A stretch of 64,000 nucleotides of DNA from Winogradskyella jejuensis (GCF_900129745.1 NZ_FQWS01000001.1:1-64000), one strand, 5' to 3'; shown: positions 9,125 through 18,745, counted from the first letter of the stretch. Notes: generated from the letters alone by a model not told the origin. A program made the numbers and translations.

Positions 9125-10078
9125 TTATGATTTAAACACTCCCATGTTACTGTATTTTTCAATACGTTGATTTACTAATTCTTTTGGTGATAAGTTTTTA
9201 AGTTCATCATAAGATTTAATAATCGCATCTTTTACAGCTAAAAAAGTTTTTTCTCTATCCTTATGTGCGCCTCCTAAAGGTTCTTTAACGATTTGGTCTA
9301 CAAGCTTCATACGCTTCATGTCTTTAGCAGTAAGCTTTAAAGCTTCAGCGGCTTGCTCTTTGTACTCCCAACTTCGCCAAAGGATAGATGAACATGATTC
9401 TGGAGATATTACAGAATACCATGTGTTTTCTAACATTAATACTTTATCACCAACTCCAATACCTAATGCTCCGCCAGATGCACCTTCACCTATAATTATA
9501 GTAATAATTGGTACTTTAAGTCTGGTCATCTCTAAGATGTTTCGAGCAATCGCTTCTCCTTGACCACGTTCTTCAGCTTCAAAACCAGGGTAAGCTCCAG
9601 GCGTATCTATTAAAGTCACTACAGGAATACCAAACTTCTCGGCAGATTTCATTAAGCGTAACGCTTTACGATAACCTTCTGGGTTAGACATTCCAAAATT
9701 TCTATACTGTCTCGTTTTTGTGTTATACCCTTTCTGCTGACCAATAAACATATAGGTTTGATCTCCAATTTTACCAAGACCACCAATCATAGCTTTATCG
9801 TCTTTTACATTTCTATCTCCGTGCAACTCTAAAAAGCTATCCCCACAAAGTGCTTTAATGTGGTCTAATGTATAAGGTCTGTCTGGATGTCTTGATAATT
9901 GAACACGTTGCCATGCAGAAAGATTTTTGTAAATCTCCTTTTTAGTTTCTTGGAGTTTCTTTTCAATTTGTTTACATGTTTCTGTAACATCCACATCACT
10001 TTCGTCTCCAATAACCTTACACTTCTGTAACTGGTCTTCTAATTCTTTTATAGGTAATTCAAACTCTAAATATTCCAT
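9125..10078 (-). CDS. accA: Acetyl-CoA carboxylase carboxyltransferase subunit alpha
   Basis: With AccD it transfers the carboxyl group from carboxybiotin to acetyl-CoA, the first committed step of fatty-acid synthesis. The 317 residues match the normal length. Conserved stretches include [18 protein letters not shown] sequence near residue 60, [33 protein letters not shown] and [15 protein letters not shown], which build the crotonase-like active site. It has its own terminator and lies 69 bases downstream of the EamA transporter start, on the same strand as that operon. Confidence 0.96.
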   Translation of the reverse strand: MEYLEFELPIKELEDQLQKCKVIGDESDVDVTETCKQIEKKLQETKKEIYKNLSAWQRVQLSRHPDRPYTLDHIKALCGDSFLELHGDRNVKDDKAMIGGLGKIGDQTYMFIGQQKGYNTKTRQYRNFGMSNPEGYRKALRLMKSAEKFGIPVVTLIDTPGAYPGFEAEERGQGEAIARNILEMTRLKVPIITIIIGEGASGGALGIGVGDKVLMLENTWYSVISPESCSSILWRSWEYKEQAAEALKLTAKDMKRMKLVDQIVKEPLGGAHKDREKTFLAVKDAIIKSYDELKNLSPKELVNQRIEKYSNMGVFKS

Positions 10079-10147
10079 ACAATTTGAAATTCGTTTTTAT
10101 TTAGTTAGATGACAAAAATATAAATTACTACTTAGCTAATTGCTATT

Positions 10148-11056
10148 TTAACCCGATAAATTAGGATTACGTTTCTTCTTTGTGCGGTAATTCTTAATTA
10201 CTGCGTCTAAAACAACGGCGCTTATAACAATGATGGCTCCATAATAGAATTGAGAAGACATCTGCTCTTTTTCTGGAAAAAAGATGAGTGCCAAAATAAT
10301 ACCATACACAGGTTCAAGATTATAACTAAGAATAACAGTAAAAGGGGAAATGTACTTCATAACCTCTACTGCAGCTATAAAGGCATAAGCGGTACATATT
10401 GAAGCAAGAATAGCGATGTAAAGCCAGTCTTTATTGGTTAGAGTAAAAAACTCAAGATTGAATCCATCATAGAAAAATAATATTCCAATACTTATACAAA
10501 CTACGCCACTCAAAAACTCATAAAACGAAATGACACTCGCTTTATGTTTTAAAATTAGTTTACCATTTATTACTGCAAATAAGGTAGAGAATAAGGCAGA
10601 TGCTAATCCTAATAGAATTCCATTTATATATTTTAATTCGCCTTGAGTAATTAAAAAAACTCCAAAAATTACAATAACACCAAATAGAATTTCGTACCAA
10701 AGAATCTTTCTTTTAAATATAATGGGTTCAACAAAAGAGGCGAAAAATGCTCCTGAAGAAAACATTGCTAAAGTTATTGAAACATTGGATTGATTAATAG
10801 CTTCGAAAAACGTTATCCAATGTGCAGCTATAATGACTCCAGCTATACTTAATTGTATCGCTAGCCTTTTACTTATTCTTAAGTTTTTCTTTGTCAGTTT
10901 TATGTAAGCAAACATTAAAACACCCGCAATAAGCATCCTATACCATACTAAAGGAAAAGAACCAATTGAAATGACTTCGCCTAATATTGCAGTAAATCCA
11001 GCTATGAAAACTAAAAAATGTAAATGTAAATAATGCTTGTAGTTAGCGTTTGGCAT
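10148..11056 (-). CDS. DMT-family (EamA) transporter
   Basis: 302 residues with about ten hydrophobic helices arranged as two EamA repeats; a basic tail (KNYRTKKKRNPNLSG) ends the protein. DMT transporters move amino acids, nucleosides or other metabolites across the inner membrane; the substrate is not predictable here. Its start overlaps the end of the LptF/G-type gene by 14 bases, so it is the third gene of a tgt-lptF/G-eamA operon. Confidence 0.85.
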   Translation of the reverse strand: MPNANYKHYLHLHFLVFIAGFTAILGEVISIGSFPLVWYRMLIAGVLMFAYIKLTKKNLRISKRLAIQLSIAGVIIAAHWITFFEAINQSNVSITLAMFSSGAFFASFVEPIIFKRKILWYEILFGVIVIFGVFLITQGELKYINGILLGLASALFSTLFAVINGKLILKHKASVISFYEFLSGVVCISIGILFFYDGFNLEFFTLTNKDWLYIAILASICTAYAFIAAVEVMKYISPFTVILSYNLEPVYGIILALIFFPEKEQMSSQFYYGAIIVISAVVLDAVIKNYRTKKKRNPNLSG

Positions 11057-12122
11057 TGTTTAGAAGATATAGTGCTAAAATACCAAAAACAACATTGGGA
11101 AACCACACAGCTACCAAAGGAGAAAAGTCGGATTGCTCGGCAAGTACTCCAAATATCTTATCGAAGAATACATAAACCATAGCTATAGTAATACCTATAG
11201 CCAAGTTTACTCCCATTCCTCCTCTTCGTTTTATTGAAGATACAGCAACTGCTATTATTGTGAGTATAAAAACAGAAACAGGCAAACTCCATTTCTTGTA
11301 TTTTACGACTTCATAACGTCCAATATTTGGAGAACCACGCTTTTTTTCTTTGTCAATAAAATCTATTAGTTCACCGTAAGGTTTGGTTTCTGCAATATAG
11401 TTTACCGGTGTTAAATCATCTACATCAAAAGAGAACTCTACATTCTCATTTCGTTTCTCTTCAACTGTTACATTACCAATACTATCATATGTTCTTTTGT
11501 AATAATTGACTAATTGGTATATAGAATCTTCTTCTACATATTTTATGTTATTTGCAAATATTTTATACTCAAGCTTATTGTCTTTAAAATGTTCTAGAGT
11601 AAAATTTTGACCTCTCTTGCTCTTTGGGTCAAAAGAGCTAACGTAGATAATATCATTATCAGTAATCCGCCTAAAAACATCTTTTGTGTCTTGAATATTT
11701 TTCCCTCTTGAAAGGTATTTGTATTTAAATTCATTGAAACCTTGACTGGCTTTTGGAGCTAAAAACATACCGAGGAATAGTGCCATAATAGCAACAATAG
11801 TTGCTCCTATTATATAAGGTCTTAAAAATCTTGTAAAAGAAACACCCGAGCTTAAAAAAGCTACTATCTCTGTATTATTGGCCAATTTAGAGGTAAAAAA
11901 TATTACAGATAAGAATAGAAATAACGGGAAAAGAAGATTTGCAAAGTATATGGTAAAGTTCAGTAAATACAGTGCAAGCTCATCAAAAGGAACATCATTA
12001 CTTAAAATCTTACCAATTTTTTCAGCTAAATGCACCATGATTGCTATTGGTATAAATAGCAATAACATCATTAAAAAAGTAAACAGATAGCGTTTAAGTA
12101 TGTACCAGTCTAATATCTTCAT
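11043..12122 (-). CDS. LptF/LptG family lipopolysaccharide export permease
   Basis: 359 residues of the YjgP/YjgQ family: three N-terminal helices (IPIAIMVHLAEKIGK region included), a periplasmic beta-jellyroll section from about 130 to 260, and three C-terminal helices. In Gram-negative bacteria LptF and LptG form the membrane part of the LptB2FG ABC transporter that extracts lipopolysaccharide from the inner membrane. Which of the two paralogues this is cannot be settled without alignment. It follows tgt by 3 bases, and tgt next to an LptF/G gene is a common flavobacterial arrangement. Confidence 0.9.
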   Translation of the reverse strand: MKILDWYILKRYLFTFLMMLLLFIPIAIMVHLAEKIGKILSNDVPFDELALYLLNFTIYFANLLFPLFLFLSVIFFTSKLANNTEIVAFLSSGVSFTRFLRPYIIGATIVAIMALFLGMFLAPKASQGFNEFKYKYLSRGKNIQDTKDVFRRITDNDIIYVSSFDPKSKRGQNFTLEHFKDNKLEYKIFANNIKYVEEDSIYQLVNYYKRTYDSIGNVTVEEKRNENVEFSFDVDDLTPVNYIAETKPYGELIDFIDKEKKRGSPNIGRYEVVKYKKWSLPVSVFILTIIAVAVSSIKRRGGMGVNLAIGITIAMVYVFFDKIFGVLAEQSDFSPLVAVWFPNVVFGILALYLLNNAKR

Positions 12123-12125
12123 ATG

Positions 12126-13256
12126 TTACAAACGCTTATCCATTTGTTTTACCATTTTGTCTTTCCATTCTCTAAAATCTCCAGCAATAATATGTTTTCT
12201 TGCCTCTCTTACTAACCATAAATAGAATCCTAAATTATGTATTGTGGCTATTTGTTTTCCTAATAATTCATTTACTGAAAATAAATGTTTTAAGTAAGCT
12301 TTACTATATTCGGTATCTACAAACGTAATTCCCATTTCATCAATTGGCGAAAAATCTTCAGCCCATTTCGCATTTTTGATATTAATGGTACCATGTGCTG
12401 TAAATAACATACCGTTGCGTGCATTACGCGTAGGCATGACACAATCAAACATATCTACACCTAACGCAATATTTTCTAAAATATTGATTGGCGTCCCTAC
12501 ACCCATTAAATAGCGTGGTTTGTCTTCTGGCAAAATTTCGCAAACCACATCGGTCATGGCGTACATTTCTTCAGCTGGCTCACCGACAGATAAACCGCCT
12601 ATGGCATTTCCTTCTGCACCTGCATTAGCAATATACTCAGCAGATTGTCTTCTTAAATCTTTATACGTGCTTCCTTGTACAATAGGAAAAAATGTTTGCG
12701 CATAATCGTAGGTAAATGGTGTTTTGTCAAGATGATTTATACATCTATCTAGCCAACGATGCGTCATGTGCATAGAGCGCTTTGCATAATTATAATCGCA
12801 AGGATATGGCGTACATTCATCAAAAGCCATAATAATATCGGCACCGATAGAACGTTGAATTTCCATAACATTCTCAGGTGTAAACATGTGCGTGCTTCCG
12901 TCAATGTGCGATTTAAATTTCACACCTTCTTCCTTTATCTTTCTATTTGCAGAAAGTGAATACACTTGGTATCCACCAGAATCGGTGAGGATATTTCTAT
13001 CCCAATTCATAAATTTATGTAAACCACCTGCTTGCTCTAAAATTTTGGTCTGTGGTTTCAGGTATAAATGGTAGGTATTACCAAGAATAATATCTGGATT
13101 TATATCGTTTTTTAGTTCACGTTGATGCACACCTTTAACGCTAGCAACCGTACCAACAGGCATAAAAATTGGAGTTTCAATTTTTCCGTGGTCAGTTGTT
13201 ATTTCTCCTGCTCTAGCTTTACTTCCAGCGTCTGTGGCAATCTTTTTAAAATCCAT
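12126..13256 (-). CDS. tgt: Queuine tRNA-ribosyltransferase
   Basis: Tgt swaps guanine 34 for the queuosine precursor in tRNAs with GUN anticodons. The start at 13256 (MDFKKIATDAGSKARAGEI) is preferred over an upstream ATG at 13298 because family members begin at this point; this gives 376 residues. Key parts are visible: LTDSGGYQVYSL with the catalytic Asp region, DIIMAFDECTPYP, GGLSVGEP, MGVGTPINILENIALGVDMFDCVMPTRNARNG. A zinc-binding tail is less canonical than in E. coli. First gene of the operon with LptF/G and EamA. Confidence 0.95.
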   Translation of the reverse strand: MDFKKIATDAGSKARAGEITTDHGKIETPIFMPVGTVASVKGVHQRELKNDINPDIILGNTYHLYLKPQTKILEQAGGLHKFMNWDRNILTDSGGYQVYSLSANRKIKEEGVKFKSHIDGSTHMFTPENVMEIQRSIGADIIMAFDECTPYPCDYNYAKRSMHMTHRWLDRCINHLDKTPFTYDYAQTFFPIVQGSTYKDLRRQSAEYIANAGAEGNAIGGLSVGEPAEEMYAMTDVVCEILPEDKPRYLMGVGTPINILENIALGVDMFDCVMPTRNARNGMLFTAHGTINIKNAKWAEDFSPIDEMGITFVDTEYSKAYLKHLFSVNELLGKQIATIHNLGFYLWLVREARKHIIAGDFREWKDKMVKQMDKRL

Positions 13257-13425
13257 GAAATTATTGTGAATGGGCAAATATAAATAACTCTTAAGCATAA
13301 GCTCTTAATTAAAATTAAAATTGTTAGCAAATCCATAAAATCGTTAATAAATGAACCTATTCTAACTTTGTGACAGTTTTCTAATCAACTATTTTTGGGG
13401 TACTAAATTCAAGTAAAAACACAAC

Positions 13426-14271
13426 ATGCCAAACATTAAAGAATTACAAGATTTAACTACACAAGTACGAAGAGATATTCTTCGTATGGTACACAAAGTA
13501 AATTCCGGTCATCCAGGAGGCTCTCTTGGTTGTGCAGAATTTTTTGTGGCGCTCTATCAAGACATTTTAGACCGTAAAGATACTTTTGAAATGGACGGAA
13601 TTGGAGAAGACCTATTCTTCTTATCTAACGGACATATTTCGCCAGTTTATTATAGTGTTTTGGCACGTTCTGGATATTTTTCGGTGGATGAATTGAATAC
13701 TTTTAGATTAATCGACTCCAGACTTCAAGGTCACCCAACAACTCACGAAGGTTTGGAAGGTATTCGCATTGCTTCAGGTTCTTTAGGTCAAGGAATGTCT
13801 GTTGCTATTGGCGCAGCTGAAGCAAAGAAATTAAATGGCGATTCACATTTAATTTATAGTCTTCATGGTGATGGCGAATTACAAGAAGGGCAAAACTGGG
13901 AAGCTATTATGTATGCCTCTGCTAAAAAAGTGGATAATCTAATTTCTACAATAGATTTAAACGGAAAACAAATTGACGGTGCAACTGATGATGTTTTACC
14001 AATGGGAAGTATACAAGCTAAATTTGAAGCTTTCGGCTGGATAGTCATTACAATTAAAGAAGGAAATAATATTGAAGCTATTCTAAAAGGAATGGCTGAT
14101 GCAAAATCTCGTACTGGAAAAGGACAACCGGTTTGTGTACTTTTAGAAACCGAAATGGGTAACGGTGTGGATTTTATGATGCATACTCATGCATGGCATG
14201 GCAAAGCACCTAATGATGAACAACTCGAAGTAGCATTAGCTCAAAATGCTGAAACTTTAGGGGATTATTAA
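13426..14271 (+). CDS. Transketolase, N-terminal (thiamine-diphosphate) subunit
   Basis: 281 residues covering the thiamine-diphosphate-binding half of transketolase: HPGGSLGCAEFFVALYQDIL, NGHISPVYYSVLA, GSLGQGMSVAIGAAEAKKL, and the GDGELQEGQNWEA motif that binds the cofactor through magnesium. With the C-terminal subunit encoded at 14981 it makes the pentose-phosphate pathway enzyme. Split transketolases are usual in Bacteroidetes, but normally the two genes adjoin; here an unrelated exported protein gene separates them. A near-consensus minus-7 element TAACTTTG lies at 13363-13370. Confidence 0.9.
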   Translation: MPNIKELQDLTTQVRRDILRMVHKVNSGHPGGSLGCAEFFVALYQDILDRKDTFEMDGIGEDLFFLSNGHISPVYYSVLARSGYFSVDELNTFRLIDSRLQGHPTTHEGLEGIRIASGSLGQGMSVAIGAAEAKKLNGDSHLIYSLHGDGELQEGQNWEAIMYASAKKVDNLISTIDLNGKQIDGATDDVLPMGSIQAKFEAFGWIVITIKEGNNIEAILKGMADAKSRTGKGQPVCVLLETEMGNGVDFMMHTHAWHGKAPNDEQLEVALAQNAETLGDY

Positions 14272-14273
14272 TT

Positions 14274-14984
14274 ATGAGAAATATATTTATACTTCTGTTA
14301 TTACTCACGGTATCAATTAGTTTTTCTCAAGAGAAAATCATAGAAATTGATTATACCGTAGATTACGTCGTTCCAAATAAAAAAACACAGTCTATGGACA
14401 CTATTTCTATAGGCTATAATAAAGAAGGAAAATTTCTTTGGACAAATTCAGATGCGCTAGCAAAAAAATTTACTGAGAATAATTTTATGTCTAAAGTAAA
14501 TAGTAATAATGGTGCAAGTGTAGACCTAGTTTATGATGCTTTGGACAATAGATTCCTACTTTCTATGCTCATAGGTAACAGTGAATTTTTTGCTAACATG
14601 GATATAGAGTCAGTTGTTCCCATAGACGATAAAGATGGCTTTCACGAGAATATCTCTCTAATAACTACACCGATAAGTATCACTGAGTCTCTATTTGGCA
14701 AAGAGCTTAGCGTTTATGAGTTTTACCCTAGAGAAGAACCTAATGAAGGTTTAAGAATATTATTTGACGAAAGTCTTCCTTGCAAGAACAATACTTACGT
14801 GTCTGGAATAATAAATTTAATGCTAAACATGACTCAAAGTACTGGTAAAATAGATTTTGATTTACCAGAAGGTTTATTTTTAAAAGCTTATGATTTTGAT
14901 GATAACTTATTGATTGAAGCCATTAATTTAGACACTAATAAAAAAACTTTATTTATCAACTACAATTTTCAAATAAAAGAATGA
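14274..14984 (+). CDS. Secreted protein of unknown function inside the transketolase operon
   Basis: 236 residues starting with a signal peptide (RNIFILLLLLTVSISFSQ) with no lipobox, so secreted to periplasm or beyond. The remainder is acidic, rich in Asp and Asn, and likely beta-structured (alternating hydrophobic strands such as EKIIEIDYTVDYVV). I recognise no domain. It starts 2 bases after the stop of the N-terminal transketolase gene and overlaps the start of the C-terminal gene by four bases (ATGA), so all three are transcribed and probably translated as a coupled unit. The pattern suggests a later insertion into an ancestral tktA-tktB pair. Confidence 0.8.
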   Translation: MRNIFILLLLLTVSISFSQEKIIEIDYTVDYVVPNKKTQSMDTISIGYNKEGKFLWTNSDALAKKFTENNFMSKVNSNNGASVDLVYDALDNRFLLSMLIGNSEFFANMDIESVVPIDDKDGFHENISLITTPISITESLFGKELSVYEFYPREEPNEGLRILFDESLPCKNNTYVSGIINLMLNMTQSTGKIDFDLPEGLFLKAYDFDDNLLIEAINLDTNKKTLFINYNFQIKE

Positions 14985-15934
14985 AAACATACGAAAACAC
15001 AGGAAATAAAGACACACGTTCAGGATTTGGCGCAGGTTTAACTGAACTTGGAAAAACTAATGAAAATGTAGTTGCTCTATGCGCAGACCTTATTGGTTCT
15101 TTAAAAATGGACGAGTTTAAAGCTAACCACCCAGAGCGCTTTTTTCAAGTTGGTATTGCCGAAGCGAATATGATTGGTATTGCTGCTGGTTTAACAATTG
15201 GTGGAAAAATTCCGTTTACTGGAACATTTGCCAATTTCTCTACGGGTCGTGTTTATGACCAGATACGTCAAAGTGTAGCTTATTCTGGAAAGAATGTTAA
15301 GATTTGTGCATCTCACGCTGGTATCACTCTTGGAGAAGATGGAGCTACACATCAAATTTTAGAAGACATAGGTCTTATGAAAATGTTGCCAGGAATGACA
15401 GTGATAAACACCTGTGATTACAATCAAACTAAAGCTGCTACTTTAGCTATTGCTGAACATAACGGACCTGTTTATCTTCGTTTTGGAAGACCAAAAGTGG
15501 CGAACTTCACACCTGTAGACCAAAAGTTTGAAATTGGCAAAGCCGTTCAGCTTACTGAAGGTACAGACGTTACTATTATTGCAACTGGTCATTTAGTCTG
15601 GGAAGCATTAGAAGCTGCTAAAACGTTACATGCTGAAGGTATTTCCGCCGAAGTCATAAATATTCATACTATTAAACCTTTAGATAATGAGGCTATTTTA
15701 AAATCTGTTGCCAAAACTGGATGTGTAGTAACTGCCGAAGAGCACAACTATCTTGGTGGTTTAGGAGAAAGTGTTTCTAGAGTATTGGTTAAAAACAATC
15801 CTGCGCCGCAAGAGTTTGTTGCTACGAACGATACTTTTGGAGAATCTGGTACACCTGCACAACTTATGGAAAAGTATGGGTTAAACGCCAAAGCAATTGT
15901 AGAAGCGTCAAAAAAGGTGATTAAAAGAAAATAA
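14981..15934 (+). CDS. Transketolase, C-terminal subunit
   Basis: 317 residues corresponding to the pyrimidine-binding and C-terminal domains of transketolase or 1-deoxyxylulose-5-phosphate-synthase-like enzymes. Conserved parts are VVALCADLIGSLKMDEF, RFFQVGIAEANMIGIAAGL with the catalytic Glu, and HAGITLGEDGATHQILEDIGLM. Together with the protein from 13426 it forms the complete enzyme that moves two-carbon units between sugar phosphates. The start ATG overlaps the stop of the preceding unknown gene. Confidence 0.9.
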   Translation: MKTYENTGNKDTRSGFGAGLTELGKTNENVVALCADLIGSLKMDEFKANHPERFFQVGIAEANMIGIAAGLTIGGKIPFTGTFANFSTGRVYDQIRQSVAYSGKNVKICASHAGITLGEDGATHQILEDIGLMKMLPGMTVINTCDYNQTKAATLAIAEHNGPVYLRFGRPKVANFTPVDQKFEIGKAVQLTEGTDVTIIATGHLVWEALEAAKTLHAEGISAEVINIHTIKPLDNEAILKSVAKTGCVVTAEEHNYLGGLGESVSRVLVKNNPAPQEFVATNDTFGESGTPAQLMEKYGLNAKAIVEASKKVIKRK

Positions 15935-15987
15935 GTTGAGTTTGGCAGCGTTTTTGTTTAAGTAATCTAAATCAAAAACGAATAATT

Positions 15988-16580
15988 ATGAAGAATTTAT
16001 TTTTAACTGCATTATGTATTGTAGGATTTTCAACAGCATTATTTGCTCAAAGCGGGAGCGGATTTGGTATTAAAGCTGGATTAAATTATGGTGGGAATGG
16101 AGATTATTTTCAATCGGCTCAAGATAATTTCCAAAGCCCTGATCAAAACATTGGTTATCACGTAGGAATTTTTGGGAAATTAGGCAATAAGATTTACTTA
16201 AGACCAGAATTGGTTTATACAAAATTAAAAAGTGACTACAATGCTGGTGATTTTGATATGCAAAAGTTAGATTTGCCTTTATTAGTTGCATTAAAGTATT
16301 AGGCCCTATAAATGTTTTTGCAGGTCCATCTTTACAGTATGTATTAGATACAGATTCTGGATTTAACAACCTTAGTGTAAATGAACTAGAGAATGACTTT
16401 AGTGTTGGTCTTAACTTTGGAATTGGTGTTAACCTTAATAAACTAGGTATAGACCTAAGATATGAAAGAGGCTTTAGTGATAATGAAGCTACTTTTATAG
16501 ACAACAATAATATTATTTCTTTGGACCGTTTGGACACAAGACCAGAGCAATTAATTCTAAGCTTATCTTATAAGATTTAG
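15988..16580 (+). pseudogene. Outer-membrane beta-barrel protein gene with a single-base frameshift
   Basis: The first part (15988-16302) codes for a signal peptide and the first strands of a PorT-type outer-membrane barrel and stops after LLVALKY. Reading on in the next frame from 16296 gives VLGPINVFAGPSLQYVLD and a further ~90 residues of clear barrel sequence ending in the typical aromatic-hydrophobic C terminus (LILSLSYKI) with a stop at 16578-16580. Deleting one A from an AAA codon at 16293-16295 explains the break. Repaired, the protein would be about 197 residues. Either a recent frameshift or a homopolymer sequencing error. A bidirectional terminator follows. Confidence 0.85.
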
Positions 16581-16600
16581 TCATATATATTTATAATAAA

Positions 16601-16632
16601 AAAACCGCTAAAATTCTTTAGCGGTTTTTTTT
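16601..16632. terminator. Bidirectional terminator
   Basis: AAAACCGCTAAA (16601-16612) and TTTAGCGGTTTT (16617-16628) form a 12-base stem with a 4-base loop and flanking A/T runs. It separates the converging barrel gene and FKBP lipoprotein gene. Confidence 0.9.
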
Positions 16633-16644
16633 GTATTGTAATAA

Positions 16645-17682
16645 TTAATTATCCTCACTATAATCAGTTGTAGCATCTTCATCTAAATAATCTGGAATAC
16701 TATTATTATTTGCATCAACTATTGTCCCTGTAGTAATAGTAATAATTCCCATACTTTCAGTACGTGTTAACTCAAATTCATTGATATTTAATACTGGTTC
16801 TTCTTCTCCAAGATTGGTATCAACTATATACTCTCTACGCTCAAGCTCATTAATAGTTAACACTCCATCTCCATCATCGTCTGGGTCTACGTAATTTACT
16901 ATCGAGTTTTCATCCGTGTCGTGGTCAAAAACACTTAAGTTATTATTTAAGTCTTCGACATATGAGGGTATACCGTCATTATCGTGGTCATTCTCTTGTG
17001 TTTGAAATAAAGCAAATTTAAAAATCAAGTTTGAGTATGAAGGTATACCTATAAGTTGTCTAGAAAAGTAGGCCAACCCAGATGGTAAGAACATCACTCC
17101 TAGACCATAATCGTCATATGTTACATCAGAACCTGTCATAAAACTAGCAGCCGTATTAAACTCAGGAAAGACACGTTGCCATCCAGTGATAACTCCACCT
17201 GCATTTATGCCTCCCCCAACTAAGTTGAAATCGGTAGGACTAACTGCACTATCAAAAACTGAATCATCTGTACCTATTAAGCTACCCTCATATTCTACAC
17301 GTACCTTATCTGTAAATTTTGGAGATTCTGTACCACCACCTTGATTAATTTTTAAAATATAATAAGTGTACTGAGTATCCTCAAACGTAGTGGTCCGAGT
17401 TAGTAAATTATCATCTGTAAATAATAAGGAATAGCCATCATCAGGAGTTCCTTCAAAAATTTTTAAAATAATATCACTAGGCTCAGGGTTAGTCATCATC
17501 GCCAACTCTGTCTTATTATAATAATAAGTCTGCAGATAATTCACAATACTATCGTTATCTGCTAACTGTTGTTCTCCTCTATCTCTATCCTCAACAGGGA
17601 TGAAGTCTGGATCATCTGGCGAACACGCAAAAATAATTATTGTAAAAACGGTTATACTAGCTAGTAATGTTCTTAATTTCAT
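16645..17682 (-). CDS. FKBP-type peptidyl-prolyl isomerase lipoprotein with an acidic calcium-repeat-like tail
   Basis: 345 residues with a lipoprotein signal (FTIIIFAC, Cys20). Residues about 105-235 look like an FKBP domain: KVRVEYEGSLIGTDDSVFDSA, VITGWQRVFPEF, GLGVMFLPSGLAYF. The tail from about 236 is rich in Asp with DHDNDGIPSYVEDLN, DPDDDGDGVLTINELE and DANNNSIPDYLDED, which resemble thrombospondin type 3 / calcium-binding repeats. Expected to act in the periplasm or on the outer membrane as a folding helper. The FKBP lipoproteins include GldI of gliding motility, but this longer protein with Ca-type repeats is a different member. Confidence 0.8.
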   Translation of the reverse strand: MKLRTLLASITVFTIIIFACSPDDPDFIPVEDRDRGEQQLADNDSIVNYLQTYYYNKTELAMMTNPEPSDIILKIFEGTPDDGYSLLFTDDNLLTRTTTFEDTQYTYYILKINQGGGTESPKFTDKVRVEYEGSLIGTDDSVFDSAVSPTDFNLVGGGINAGGVITGWQRVFPEFNTAASFMTGSDVTYDDYGLGVMFLPSGLAYFSRQLIGIPSYSNLIFKFALFQTQENDHDNDGIPSYVEDLNNNLSVFDHDTDENSIVNYVDPDDDGDGVLTINELERREYIVDTNLGEEEPVLNINEFELTRTESMGIITITTGTIVDANNNSIPDYLDEDATTDYSEDN

Positions 17683-17808
17683 AGGGACTTAAAAATACAT
17701 GTTTACTTTACTGTAAACAAGGTTCAATATTGCTTAATTTTAGGACGCAAGATACAATAATATAATACTTTTGTACAAATTCATTAACGCAGTTTTTAGT
17801 TAAATTAT

Positions 17809-18180
17809 ATGCGCATAGATAAATATTTATGGTCTGTTAGATATTATAAGACCAGAAACCAAGCTTCTGTTGCTTGTAAAAAAGGACAAGTAAAGGTAAA
17901 TGACAGTGTTGTAAAACCAAGTAGAGAGGTATATATTGGAGATGTAATTTTATTAAGAAAAAATCAAATTAATTATAAATTGAGAGTTAATGACATTCCT
18001 CCTAGTCGTGTCGGAGCAAAACTTGTTGATATTTATAGAACAGACTTAACACCTAAGTCTGAATTTGAAGCTCAAGAACTCCTTAAATACAGCAAAGATT
18101 ATTATAGAAAGAAAGGTACTGGAAGACCAACAAAAAAAGATAGACGCTCTATCGAAAATTATAAAGATGAAGAAGAGTAA
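17809..18180 (+). CDS. S4-domain RNA-binding protein (Hsp15/HslR type)
   Basis: 123 residues starting MRIDKYLWSVRYYKTRNQASVACKKGQVKVNDSVVKPSREVYIGD, the S4 RNA-binding fold, with a very basic C terminus. The E. coli counterpart Hsp15 recycles 50S subunits carrying nascent chains after heat shock. A minus-7 type TACTTTTG lies at 17766-17773. The next gene, a phosphoribosyltransferase, starts 61 bases on and is probably in the same unit. Confidence 0.85.
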   Translation: MRIDKYLWSVRYYKTRNQASVACKKGQVKVNDSVVKPSREVYIGDVILLRKNQINYKLRVNDIPPSRVGAKLVDIYRTDLTPKSEFEAQELLKYSKDYYRKKGTGRPTKKDRRSIENYKDEEE

Positions 18181-18241
18181 AATAAAAACTTGTTTAATTA
18201 AACAATAAATAACTCTTTTTATATTTGAAAAAACATTGTCA

Positions 18242-18745
18242 ATGTCAGAAGAAAAAAACATAATCCTAAACCATCAAGAAATACAGCACAAAATAAAGCG
18301 TATTGCTTATCAAATATATGAGACTAATATTAATGAAAAGAATCTAATCATCGCTGGTGTGGATAAAAATGGTTTTCTTTTGGCAAAAAAGCTAAAATCT
18401 AGCCTTGATAAAATATCCGACATTAAAAGTACTTTATGTAATGTTAAGATAGATAAGAGCTCCCCACTAAACTCTATATCAACCTCTCTAAAACCTGAAG
18501 AGTATAAAAATAAGTCTATTGTTTTAGTAGATGACGTTCTAAACTCTGGCAGCACTTTAATATATGGTGTAAGACATTTTTTAGATGTACCCCTGAAGCA
18601 ATTTAAAACTGCCGTACTGGTTAACAGAAATCATAAAAAATTCCCTGTAAAAGCTGATTTTAAAGGCATATCACTCTCCACATCATTAAAAGAACATATT
18701 AATGTAAACTTAAGTAAGCAGCCATACGAAGCGTACCTAGACTAA
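18242..18745 (+). CDS. Phosphoribosyltransferase family protein
   Basis: 167 residues from the ATG at 18242; a TTG six bases earlier is less likely. The PRPP-binding motif is clear in SIVLVDDVLNSGSTL. The fold resembles PyrR and hypoxanthine phosphoribosyltransferases, but the substrate base or regulatory role cannot be told. Its 3' end overlaps aroK, on the other strand, by 9 bases. Confidence 0.8.
   Translation: MSEEKNIILNHQEIQHKIKRIAYQIYETNINEKNLIIAGVDKNGFLLAKKLKSSLDKISDIKSTLCNVKIDKSSPLNSISTSLKPEEYKNKSIVLVDDVLNSGSTLIYGVRHFLDVPLKQFKTAVLVNRNHKKFPVKADFKGISLSTSLKEHINVNLSKQPYEAYLD

Noticed and set aside
13256..13298. tgt starting at the upstream ATG 13298
   Set aside because: The additional 14 residues are not part of the family sequence, and MDFKK is the usual start.
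16070..16537. 155-residue minus-strand open frame covering the broken barrel gene
   Set aside because: It is antisense to clear barrel coding sequence, has composition of a shadow frame (many Ser, Leu, Lys) and no domain.
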